A stretch of 64,000 bases of DNA from Alphaproteobacteria bacterium. Lineage in GTDB: Bacteria > Pseudomonadota > Alphaproteobacteria > GCA-2731375. Below, piece after piece: positions 25,669 to 33,941 of this stretch. The stretch spans positions 62,001-126,000 of the forward strand of contig JADHTB010000004.1 in assembly GCA_016776605.1 (NCBI GenBank). Reading direction: 5' to 3'. The position numbers and the translations under genes were made by a program. Position 1 is the stretch's first letter; each line of letters starts with the position of its first letter. A model generated the notes under the pieces. It was not told where the DNA came from, ran no database searches, and worked only from the letters and a program-made list of their open reading frames with translations.

Positions 25669-26760
25669 ATGCAATTCATAAACACCCAATATAGCCCCTC
25701 GACGGCCCGGTTCCAGTGCCGAAACCTGATAATCGGCCTCACCCTGATTCTGTTCCTGCTGCTGGGAGGGCCGATTTCGCCCAGGGCCGCCCAGGCGGAA
25801 GAAGCAGTAACATCAGCGGTGATCTTCATGTATCACCGCTTTGGCGATGATCGCTATCCCACCACCAGTGTCACGATCAAACAATTTGAAACGCATTTGG
25901 CCGAGATTGCGACGGGCCATTATAACGTCATCTCCCTGCGCGATATTGTGCTTGCTTTTCGCCGCAAGGAAAAGCTGCCAGATCGCACCATCGCGTTGAG
26001 TATTGATGATGCCTTTCTCTCCATGCATGATCAGGCTTGGCCGTTGTTGGCCAAGGCGGGGCTGCCCTTCACTTTATTCGTTGCCACCAATGCCATCGAC
26101 GCCAAGCGGTCCGACTATATGTCCTGGGCGCAATTGCGGGACGTGATGGCGGGCGGGGCGACCATTGGCAGCCAGACCGCCAGCCACCCCCATCTTCCCG
26201 ACGTCACACAGAAGCGCCTGGAGCGTGAACTGGCCCGCTCCAACGAACGGTTTCGCGCCGAACTGGGTGTCGTGCCGGATTTACTGGCCTATCCCTATGG
26301 CGAGTTTGGCCTGCGGGAAAAAAAGGCGGCACGCGAAGGGGGCTTCATCGCCGCATTTGGGCAACATTCCGGCGTGGCCCACAGCGGTGAAGATATTTAT
26401 GGTCTGCCGCGATTTGCCATGAACGAGCGTTTTGGCACGGTGGAGCGGTTTCGCATGGCGGGTAACGGCCTGCCCCTGCCGGTCAGCGATGTGCTGCCCG
26501 CCGACACCGTCATACGGGGTAACAATCCGCCGTCCTTTGGTTTTACCGTGGCGGAAGGTATCGGGAGCCTCAAAACCCTTGCCTGTTTTGCCTCCCATCA
26601 GCCCAACGCGGCGCAACTGGAGCGTCTCGGCAGCCGGCGTTTCGAAGTCCGACTGAACAAGCCCTTCGGCACCGGCCGGGGCCGGATCAATTGCACCCTG
26701 AGGAGCAAAGACAATCGTTGGCGCTGGTTCGGGACACAATTCTATATCCCCCGACGCTAG
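25669..26760 (+). CDS. Secreted polysaccharide deacetylase-family protein
   Basis: A 363-residue exported protein with a long signal peptide (hydrophobic core about 20-35, cleavage near ARAAQA|EE). The NodB-like domain begins FMYHRFGDDRYP. Motif 1, normally TFDDG, is SIDDA; motif 2, normally HTxxHP, is QTASHPHL, so one of the usual metal-binding His residues is Gln. LLAYPYGEFG corresponds to motif 3. It likely acts on an envelope or exported glycan, but the altered motifs leave activity uncertain. Its TAG stop begins a repeat relic. Confidence 0.85.
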   Translation: MQFINTQYSPSTARFQCRNLIIGLTLILFLLLGGPISPRAAQAEEAVTSAVIFMYHRFGDDRYPTTSVTIKQFETHLAEIATGHYNVISLRDIVLAFRRKEKLPDRTIALSIDDAFLSMHDQAWPLLAKAGLPFTLFVATNAIDAKRSDYMSWAQLRDVMAGGATIGSQTASHPHLPDVTQKRLERELARSNERFRAELGVVPDLLAYPYGEFGLREKKAAREGGFIAAFGQHSGVAHSGEDIYGLPRFAMNERFGTVERFRMAGNGLPLPVSDVLPADTVIRGNNPPSFGFTVAEGIGSLKTLACFASHQPNAAQLERLGSRRFEVRLNKPFGTGRGRINCTLRSKDNRWRWFGTQFYIPRR

Positions 26761-26772
26761 AGCGTTTCCGAG
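26758..26772 (+). repeat. Terminal relic of the two-hairpin repeat at a stop codon
   Basis: TAGAGCGTTTCCGAG resembles the left end of type-1 copies, and its TAG is the stop codon of the deacetylase gene. A complete element (copy D) follows 36 bases later in the opposite orientation. Confidence 0.4.
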
Positions 26773-26808
26773 ATATTGTCGCTATCTGGATTATTTTCGA
26801 AGCCGGGC

Positions 26809-26911
26809 TAGAGAATTTTTATTCTAAAAATGCTCAGATCTTTAGAATTAGAGCAATTATTCCAATCACTTAGAATCGCTTTGCGATTCTCATTAATTCG
26901 GCATAGCTCTA
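26809..26911 (-). repeat. Two-hairpin intergenic repeat, copy D (type 1)
   Basis: Complete 103-bp minus-oriented copy between convergent genes. Inner stem AGAATCGC/GCGATTCT with an AAA loop on the element strand; two GANTC sites. Its hairpin-1 end supplies the TAG stop of the Bax-like gene (26911-26909). Hairpin 2 is slightly diverged (GAGAATTTTTATTC). Confidence 0.82.
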
Positions 26912-28024
26912 GGACGGCAGGGGCTCGGAATTTTCGGCAAGCAGGCGTGCATTGTCAAAATCGTGTAGACGGTTGGCCCGCATAATTACCCGAATGGTAT
27001 CGATGTAATCATGACCCCGTTCGGAATAGCTCCGCATGGTGCCGATCAACGCATAACCATCCAATGGTCGCCCATTGCCACGAAATGCCGCCCGTTTGCC
27101 GCGAAAATTCTCGTAGGCTAAATGAGTGTTCAAGTTCAAGATGTAGGAGCGCACGGAGGTGTACAGGTTGTTAAACGCCTTGACCTCGTAACGCTGGTTC
27201 GGCGCACGTTCCCGCGGCACCAAACCGCCCCCTTTGCGAAATGTCCGCTGCCCAAAAACCGCATTTCCCAGGCGCGCGAAGCGCGAGGTGCCCCAACCGG
27301 ATTCCTCGGCCCCCTGGGCCAAGGCGAGTGAAGCCGGGATCACATCGACGCGTCGCTGCAACTCGTTAAGATTACCGCCTGGAACGCCATATTGCTTCGC
27401 CAGATTTTTTAGGAAACCGCGGTCGCTTACCGACAGATCGCTCAACGCCCGCCCGCCCTGGATAAGCGAAAGCATGCGCTGGCGGGTAGAGCGCACTTCA
27501 TTATTCGCGCGCAGGACGAGGGGCAGAACGGTCTTAATAAAAATATCCTTGCGCTTCTTGGCATCGCGCAAGCCGGCCATATGTGTCGGGAACCGGCCCA
27601 AATAAACCGGCAACACGGCGGCCTTGCCCTGACGCAGGGCGGCCAGAGGCAGATCCAACAGCTCCTGCGCGCTGAAACGCCCGCGCCGCCGCCAATCAAA
27701 CCGTTGTCCCGGCACAGTCATCAGACTAGCCAATTGCAAGGGCTGAACAAGCATTGATGCCGCCGTCGTTGGCTTAAAGGTGGGGACCGTGAATAATTTT
27801 GTAACCGCCGGCGACGGGGATTTGGTCGTCGATTTGGTCGTCACCGCGATGTCCGACAGTGTGGTGTCCGCCAGTGCGGCTGCCTCTGTGGTCGCGCCCG
27901 GGCTTTGGCCAGGCGCCATCCGGGGGGCAGCCTGAGAGGTGATAGCCAGGAACAGCCCCGCGCAGGTGACCGTGACCGCGGCAGCCATGACATCTTGTCT
28001 ATAAAACTTCATCGTCAACGCCAT
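26909..28024 (-). CDS. Exported Bax-like glucosaminidase
   Basis: About 371 residues, starting MALTMKFYRQ (28024) or MKFYRQ (28012), with a signal peptide (VTVTCAGLFLAITSQA). A Thr/Ala/Pro-rich linker follows. The C-terminal half (about 200-350) matches the Bax/FlgJ-type glucosaminidase domain: VIPASLALAQGAEESGWGTS with the catalytic Glu, RLGNAVFGQ, and ALIGTMRSYSERGHDYID. It should cut peptidoglycan glycan strands in the periplasm. Upstream lies a complex noncoding region with tandem repeats and a CtrA-like box. The frame runs further upstream to 28165, but that part is low-complexity Arg/Ser. Confidence 0.85.
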   Translation of the reverse strand: MALTMKFYRQDVMAAAVTVTCAGLFLAITSQAAPRMAPGQSPGATTEAAALADTTLSDIAVTTKSTTKSPSPAVTKLFTVPTFKPTTAASMLVQPLQLASLMTVPGQRFDWRRRGRFSAQELLDLPLAALRQGKAAVLPVYLGRFPTHMAGLRDAKKRKDIFIKTVLPLVLRANNEVRSTRQRMLSLIQGGRALSDLSVSDRGFLKNLAKQYGVPGGNLNELQRRVDVIPASLALAQGAEESGWGTSRFARLGNAVFGQRTFRKGGGLVPRERAPNQRYEVKAFNNLYTSVRSYILNLNTHLAYENFRGKRAAFRGNGRPLDGYALIGTMRSYSERGHDYIDTIRVIMRANRLHDFDNARLLAENSEPLPS

Positions 28025-28115
28025 TCGGATAAGTGGTTGCCCACCGATCCCCCTACACCCTGCCGTTTTACCGGCTTCTAGTTTTTTGCTCCGACCCCTG
28101 CCCGCCTCAAGGTCA

Positions 28116-28202
28116 GATCGATTTCGTCTGGATCGATTTCGTCTGGATCGCTTCGTCTCGATCACTTCGTCTCGATCACTTCGTCTTGATCATTTCCGTC
28201 TT
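28116..28202. repeat. Six-copy 14-15-bp tandem array
   Basis: Units start at 28116, 28131, 28146, 28160, 28174 and 28188 and follow GATC(G/A)(A)TTTCGTCT or GATCACTTCGTCT. The first two are identical. Every unit starts with GATC, and one carries the end of the CtrA-like box. It lies upstream of the Bax-like gene and outside any supported CDS. Confidence 0.85.
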
Positions 28203-28233
28203 AACGATTTATTAACCCGCCGTTTGCTATTAT
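28201..28233 (+). promoter_or_regulatory. CtrA-type box with a possible promoter
   Basis: TTAACGATTTATTAAC (28201-28216) fits the CtrA consensus TTAA-N7-TTAAC exactly. A TATTAT (28228-28233) lies downstream so that the box covers the expected -35 position (28205-28210, 17-base spacer), the arrangement of CtrA-activated promoters in Caulobacter. It could drive the plus-strand transcript proposed here, or, being near-palindromic, act on the Bax-like gene about 180 bases away. Confidence 0.45.
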
Positions 28234-28239
28234 CGAGTT

Positions 28240-28441
28240 CGCTACCAGGAGAGTTTCCGAAATTTGCCTGGTAACTCTTTTTTTTACCGCCCGGCTCTGC
28301 TTGGCCAGGTTCGGTCAATTGGACAAAACTCAATTGAATTTTCTGGTATTTTTTCTGGAATTTCGACGCCTGGGCGAACAGTACTCAGACCAAAACGCGC
28401 GCCGCTTTGCGGCTACTGACCGGCCATTCTGGCCGGTTTTT
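28240..28441 (+). ncRNA. Candidate orphan small RNA
   Basis: No plus-strand gene lies just upstream, yet a promoter-like site (above) and two terminator-like structures occur on this strand. TACCAGG (28243-28249) pairs with CCTGGTA (28267-28273), and an overlapping alternative, AGAGTT with AACTCT, leads straight into eight Ts (28278-28285). Then come GCCGC-TTT-GCGGC (28401-28413) and a strong terminator. No convincing ORF fills the interval. It matches no RNA family I recognise. The adjoining 28442-28626 holds no feature I can support. Confidence 0.4.
28419..28441 (+). terminator. Strong intrinsic terminator without an upstream gene
   Basis: ACCGGCC (28419-28425), loop ATTCT, GGCCGGT (28431-28437), continuing into five Ts to 28441. 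The T-run is only on the plus strand, where the nearest upstream CDS ends about 1.7 kb away. This argues for a separate short transcript. Confidence 0.75.
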
Positions 28442-28626
28442 CGCTTCTTCAGATAAAAAAGTTACCAGAAAATTAACTGAAAATCAACCCAGGAGATTCT
28501 AATCCTCCTTGCTACGGGCGCTACAGGCGCTCTAGCTACAGACCGGCTTGCAACCGATGCCAATCCGGAACATTCATCGCAGACCAGCCTTTGGTGCTTA
28601 CGACCATGATTCGGGCTAGAAGTATA

Positions 28627-29214
28627 TCAGATTGCGCGGACCTCCGTTACCTCCGGCACGAAGTGTTGCAACATTCTTTCGATGCCGTTTTTCAGGGTCA
28701 TGGTGGAACTGGGACAGCCCGCGCAGGCACCGCGCATCTGCAAAAAAACAACGCCTGCCTCGAAACCGTGAAAGACGATGTCACCGCCGTCCCGGGCCAC
28801 CACCGGCCGCACGCGGGCTTCCAGCAATTCGGTAATCTGCGCCACCACTTCGCCATCCGCCCCTTCATAGGTAGCCCCAGCTTCATAGCCGGCCCCCACT
28901 GGCGCCGGCGCCATGGGCGCCGCCGCCAGGGCTTCGATGATCACCGGCAAGCCCTGGCTGAAATGCGCCATGATGGCGCCCAGGATCAATGGTTTGAGAT
29001 GGAACCATTCAGCCACGCCCTTGGTAACCGAGATAAAATCCTGACCAAAAAATACGCCGCTGACGCCCTCGATAGCGAACAGGCTCTGCGCCAGAGGCGA
29101 TGCACCAGCCTCGGACAGGCTGCGGTAGTCGATCGTGCCAGAGGGCAATACCGTCAGCCCCGGCAAAAATTTCAAGGTCTCTGGATTTGGCGTAGGTTCG
29201 GTCTGAATAAACAT
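28627..29214 (-). CDS. NfuA-like Fe-S cluster scaffold/carrier
   Basis: A 195-residue protein with an Nfu N-terminal domain (MFIQTEPTPNPETLKFLPG, about 1-90) and a NifU C-terminal domain (about 110-190). The latter contains RGACAGCPSS, the CxxC pair that binds a shared 4Fe-4S cluster. It delivers clusters to client apoproteins such as radical-SAM enzymes, several of which are in this window (miaB, rlmN, PA0069-like). The frame extends to a TTG at 29256, but family members begin at MFIQTE. The stretch upstream is rich in inverted repeats. Confidence 0.93.
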   Translation of the reverse strand: MFIQTEPTPNPETLKFLPGLTVLPSGTIDYRSLSEAGASPLAQSLFAIEGVSGVFFGQDFISVTKGVAEWFHLKPLILGAIMAHFSQGLPVIIEALAAAPMAPAPVGAGYEAGATYEGADGEVVAQITELLEARVRPVVARDGGDIVFHGFEAGVVFLQMRGACAGCPSSTMTLKNGIERMLQHFVPEVTEVRAI

Positions 29215-29229
29215 CTCGCTACCCCAGTG

Positions 29230-29334
29230 CTGGTCACCGTCAACAGGGTCCAGCAATTAGGGCAGCGGGACGCTGGCGTCAAGGCGAAGCGTCCGTGGCT
29301 ATTTGACGCTATGGTTGGAGGCTAAATCCGCTGC
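29230..29334 (-). promoter_or_regulatory. Structured intergenic element between ccrM and nfuA
   Basis: Two foldable units. GCAGCGG (29262-29268) pairs with CCGCTGC (29328-29334), closing exactly 73 bases within which GCGTCAA and TTGACGC, or alternatively GACGCT and AGCGTC, can pair. Next to the nfuA start, GCTGG (29230-29234) pairs with CCAGC (29251-29255) with an additional ACC/GGT. No T-arm or anticodon pattern of a tRNA is present. It may be an nfuA leader structure or the end of the ccrM transcript. Confidence 0.35.
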
Positions 29335-29361
29335 GATGAAAATCGAAATTGGATCAGAGGG

Positions 29362-30468
<1,107 letters not shown>

Positions 30469-30506
30469 TCAGCGAATCGATCGTCAACCCATTTTTTTGT
30501 GTGGAG

Positions 30507-31142
30507 TCAGCCGCTTAGCGGCGAGTCTAAAAGTTTTCGGATAGGTGCGTAAGATCGCCGGTGCATTTCGTTCGGTCCCAGCCGCGTCAGGGCCTCCCTG
30601 TGTTCCGCTGTGCCATAGCCGGCATTGCGCTCCCAGCCAAAGCCTGGAAAGCGCCCGGCCAGGGCCACCATCTCCCGGTCCCGGGTCACTTTGGCCACGA
30701 TCGAAGCGGCGGCGATGGAAACACAGCGGGCATCGCCCTTGACCAGACATTCGACACGACAGGGCAGATCGGGTGGGTGGTTGCCGTCCACCAATGCGTG
30801 GCGGGGCGCCGTGGCCAGATCAGCTACCGCGCGGGCCATGGCCAGCATGGTGGCGGCCAGGATGTTGAGACGGTCGATTTCCACCACCTCGGCCCGGCCG
30901 ACGCCAATCACGGCAACCTCGCGCAGCCTGTCAAACAGCGCTTCCCGGTGCTGTCTGGACAAGGTTTTGGAATCTGCCAGGCCGTGGGGAATATTGTCAG
31001 GCCGCAGGATCACCGCCGCCGCCACCACCGGTCCAGCCCAAGGCCCCCGGCCCGCCTCGTCAATGCCGCAAACCGGGGCCAGGCCCAAGGCCACGGCGGC
31101 CGCCTCGTGGGCGTAGTCCGCTTCAAACCTTGGTTTTGCCAT
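30507..31142 (-). CDS. rnhB: Ribonuclease HII
   Basis: A 211-residue nuclease that removes ribonucleotides and RNA from DNA. VCGIDEAGRGPWAGPVVAAAV holds the first two acidic metal ligands (DEAGRG), HALVDGN the third, and SIAAASIVAKVTRDREM is the conserved substrate-binding helix. The upstream part of the frame (to 31241) is a translation of the antiporter's C-terminal coding region, so MAKPRFEADY is taken as the start. It overlaps the antiporter gene by 20 bases. Confidence 0.94.
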   Translation of the reverse strand: MAKPRFEADYAHEAAAVALGLAPVCGIDEAGRGPWAGPVVAAAVILRPDNIPHGLADSKTLSRQHREALFDRLREVAVIGVGRAEVVEIDRLNILAATMLAMARAVADLATAPRHALVDGNHPPDLPCRVECLVKGDARCVSIAAASIVAKVTRDREMVALAGRFPGFGWERNAGYGTAEHREALTRLGPNEMHRRSYAPIRKLLDSPLSG

Positions 31143-32550
31143 CACTGCCACCAGCCTCGTCATCGGGGCCATCATCCTCGAAACGGACATCACCGTCATC
31201 TTCAACGTCGGCATTGGTATTGGTATTGGCATCGTCACCATCGGCCCCGTCGTCCAGCATATCCTTGGCGGCGCGATAGCGCTTCTCTCCCAACCGCATG
31301 GAAAAGCCCACGGAATATTGCCGCATGGTCGCCACCGCCTTGACTTCCGGTGCGAACAGGCTTTGCAAATATTCCCGCAGGGTCTGAATATTGCTGCCGA
31401 CCAGGCGTTCCAGCCGCCGGGCCAATATAAACCATAGGGGCGAGAGCATCAGGCTCAAGGCGATGACGGAAACAGCTATGCGGCCACCAGTGTCCAAAAC
31501 CAGGCCGGCCCCGACCGCCGCCGCCACCAGGACAAACGAGAATTCGCCGATCTGACCTATGGAGACGCCAACAATCCAGGCCCTGGGCCAGGGTTCCCGC
31601 AGCAGCCGCAATACGGCGACGTTCATCATGGTTTTCAGCACCGTGACGACCAACAGGATGCTCAAGACTTCCGCCAGATGATCCCAGATGAAGCCAAGGT
31701 CCAATAACAGGCCGATGGAAACGAAAAAGACCATCAACAGGGCGCCCTGGATAGGCCGGGCCGCCGCCAAGAGCGGCGCCCGCGCGGTCGAGTTGCCGAT
31801 CCACAGGCCCGCCAAAAAGGCGCCATAGGCCGGCGACAGCCCCATCAGGGCGGATACCAGCGCCGCGCCAAAGCAATAGGCCAGGGCGGTGACCGCCGCC
31901 AGTTCCACATCGCCATGCAGGGCGCGGGAAAACGGCAAGCCAACCCGCGAGCGCCGCGTCAGCACGGCGATCATAGCGGCCAGCAAGCCCATTGCCAGGA
32001 ACAGCTTCAAATAACCGGCCAGGGCAATACCCTCGCCGCCAGCCAGGCCATCGACGATAAGCAACATCGGCACGACCGCCAGATCCTGGGCGATCAGCAC
32101 GCCAATCGCCGTACGCCCGACAGCGGTGCGCAATTCGCCAATATCTTCTAATAGCTTAATCGCTACGGCGGTGCTGGACAAAGCAACGACAAAGCCCATG
32201 ACGACAGCGGTTTCGAGACTGCGCCCGAAGAAATGCATCACAATCAGCATAACGCCGATGGACAGGACAATCTGTGCGCCCGCCCCCAGCAACGCCAAGC
32301 GCAGCACCCGGCGAAAAGCCCGCAGGGATAATTCCATGCCGATCACGAACAGCAACAGCAACACGCCCAGTTCTGCCAGGGTTTCAATCGGCGCCCGATC
32401 GGGAAACAGATTAAACCCGGATGGGCCGACGACGACACCAGCGACGATGTAACCGACAATCGCCGGTTGGCGCAGCCGCTGCAGAACCAGACCCAGAATC
32501 AGGGCACTGGCCGCCAACAGGGCAATTTCAAAAAGACCGTTCGTATGCAT
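31123..32550 (-). CDS. CPA2-type cation:proton antiporter
   Basis: A 475-residue membrane protein with 11-13 predicted TM helices, starting IALLAASALILGLVLQRL and including GYIVAGVVVGPSGFNLFP, typical of KefB/RosB/CPA2 exchangers for K+ or Na+. The C-terminal RCK/TrkA-N nucleotide-binding domain of KefB/KefC is missing. Instead a cytosolic linker and a very acidic tail follow (DDGADGDDANTNTNADVEDD and beyond). Ion specificity cannot be assigned. Its start lies 14 bases from repeat copy E. Confidence 0.85.
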   Translation of the reverse strand: MHTNGLFEIALLAASALILGLVLQRLRQPAIVGYIVAGVVVGPSGFNLFPDRAPIETLAELGVLLLLFVIGMELSLRAFRRVLRLALLGAGAQIVLSIGVMLIVMHFFGRSLETAVVMGFVVALSSTAVAIKLLEDIGELRTAVGRTAIGVLIAQDLAVVPMLLIVDGLAGGEGIALAGYLKLFLAMGLLAAMIAVLTRRSRVGLPFSRALHGDVELAAVTALAYCFGAALVSALMGLSPAYGAFLAGLWIGNSTARAPLLAAARPIQGALLMVFFVSIGLLLDLGFIWDHLAEVLSILLVVTVLKTMMNVAVLRLLREPWPRAWIVGVSIGQIGEFSFVLVAAAVGAGLVLDTGGRIAVSVIALSLMLSPLWFILARRLERLVGSNIQTLREYLQSLFAPEVKAVATMRQYSVGFSMRLGEKRYRAAKDMLDDGADGDDANTNTNADVEDDGDVRFEDDGPDDEAGGSDGKTKV

Positions 32551-32563
32551 CTGGCCCTTAGTC

Positions 32564-32668
32564 TAGAGCAATTTTCAATTACTTGAAGTCGCTTTCGCGA
32601 CTTTAAGTAATTGGTTCAATTGCTCTATCCTAGAAAAGTCCCAGCGCATTTTGACTAAATGCGCTCTG
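32564..32668 (+). repeat. Two-hairpin intergenic repeat, copy E (type 2)
   Basis: About 105 bp. Hairpin 1: outer arms AGAGCAATT (32565-32573) and AATTGCTCT (32618-32626). The inner stem AATTACTT-g-AAGTCGC, TTTC loop, GCGACTT-t-AAGTAATT (32577-32612) gives about 16 consecutive pairs including one G-T. Hairpin 2: AGCGCATTT/AAATGCGCT. The stem sequences differ from type 1 but the pairing is kept. The TAG stop of the downstream-oriented methyltransferase gene lies in hairpin 2 (32657-32655). Confidence 0.85.
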
Positions 32669-33923
32669 GCACAGCGCCGGCGAACAACAGCAGGTTGAGA
32701 GGATGAAGAACGGCAAAAAGCGCGGCGAACTCTGCCTCGAATTCAGCCCAGTTCAGCTTTGCGCCGCCGGCCCGCAGACGGCCATGGATCTGCCGTAAAC
32801 TGCGCCGGCCATCAATCAAGGCAACCATGGCGGCGGCCCCGTCACACACTTGGAATTGCCTTTCAACGCCACCCAATGTGGCCGTCAATCGCGGCGCCTT
32901 CGCCAGGCTTGCGGCCAGGCGGTCGGGCGCTATTTCATGCAGCACGGGGACCATGGCAGGGGCAAAACCCTGCGCCGCGCCACTCTGTTCATTGCCCGGG
33001 CGCACCGCGTAGAAGACATGGGTTTTCATGGCGCCGGATAATTCCTCGGCCAGGGCCCAGCGCTCCTGCTGGGGCAGCGCCGCGGCACGGTCCCGCAAGT
33101 CCGGATCGTCCAGATAATGGCCTGGATCATAGGCGCCGGCAGGCAAAAAGCCGCTAATAGACAAACCGGCGGCGGCAGCCATATCGACGATCTCCCCCAC
33201 CAGATAGGCGCGATCGCGGCTGTGCAGCAGCAGATCATAAAACCCGGCGTCATCACCAGCCAGATGATCCGATAGATAGTCGTTGCGTTTCAACCAATTG
33301 CCAACTGGCAGGGCCTCTACCAGACGCCGGGCCAGGGCGAGCCGCTCCGGCGCAGTGGGGGGGGCGGCAGTGGGGGCGGCGGCCAGACGGGCAATGGCGC
33401 GCTGTGCCGGATAAACCCCGGTGCGGCCCAGTTCGCCATACAGCATCAGGCCCAGACCACCGTGTTCCGCCAAGACCGATACCAGCGCCGCCAGGCCCGC
33501 CTCGGGCGCATCAAGATGATGCAGCACGCCGCAACAGTCGATGTAGTCGAACGGGGCCCAGCCAAGACCGGGCAGATCCAGCAGAGATCCGTGGTGGAAG
33601 GAAATATTGCCCAGGCCACGCGCCTCGGCCCGCCCCTTGGCCACTGCAAGCGATGCCGCGGACATGTCCAGGTAGGTGACCGTGCCGGCCCCACGGTCGG
33701 CCAATTGCTGCGCCAGCATGATCGCGCCATCACCCGTGCCGCCGCCTGCCACCAGCGCCCGCAAATTGCCGGCACGGCCACCGGCAAAGACAAAATGCTC
33801 AATCTCTAGAATATGGCTGGGCGAGCCGGTGATCAGGCGGTGCGCCTCGTCCGCCGGATCCCGGGCCGGATAGGGATAAGCTTCGTACTGAGCCCGGACA
33901 GTACGATCATCACTCCCAGTCAT
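32655..33923 (-). CDS. Class I SAM-dependent methyltransferase with C-terminal extension
   Basis: A 422-residue protein. The N-terminal motif VRAQYEAYPYPARDP precedes a Rossmann domain with RALVAGGGTGDGAIMLA (about 54-70) and DYIDCCGVLHHLDAPEAGL. The second half (about 190-420) resembles a methyltransferase regulatory domain, with a small winged-helix-like end (VCDGAAAMVALIDGRRSLRQI). The YPYPxR opening occurs in a family of uncharacterised bacterial methyltransferases. Substrate unknown. Confidence 0.8.
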   Translation of the reverse strand: MTGSDDRTVRAQYEAYPYPARDPADEAHRLITGSPSHILEIEHFVFAGGRAGNLRALVAGGGTGDGAIMLAQQLADRGAGTVTYLDMSAASLAVAKGRAEARGLGNISFHHGSLLDLPGLGWAPFDYIDCCGVLHHLDAPEAGLAALVSVLAEHGGLGLMLYGELGRTGVYPAQRAIARLAAAPTAAPPTAPERLALARRLVEALPVGNWLKRNDYLSDHLAGDDAGFYDLLLHSRDRAYLVGEIVDMAAAAGLSISGFLPAGAYDPGHYLDDPDLRDRAAALPQQERWALAEELSGAMKTHVFYAVRPGNEQSGAAQGFAPAMVPVLHEIAPDRLAASLAKAPRLTATLGGVERQFQVCDGAAAMVALIDGRRSLRQIHGRLRAGGAKLNWAEFEAEFAALFAVLHPLNLLLFAGAVPERI

Positions 33924-33941
33924 GGCAACGTCAAATCCCGC

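Noticed and set aside
28086-28274. Small plus-strand ORF over the GATC-headed tandem array
   Set aside because: Its RLDRFRLDRF translation is just the 15-bp repeat read in frame; the array is interpreted as DNA-level, not coding.
29262-29334. tRNA gene suggested by the 7-bp stem closing 73 bases
   Set aside because: There is no GTTC-type T-loop, no plausible anticodon arm, and no D-arm consensus; the inner complementarities do not give a cloverleaf.
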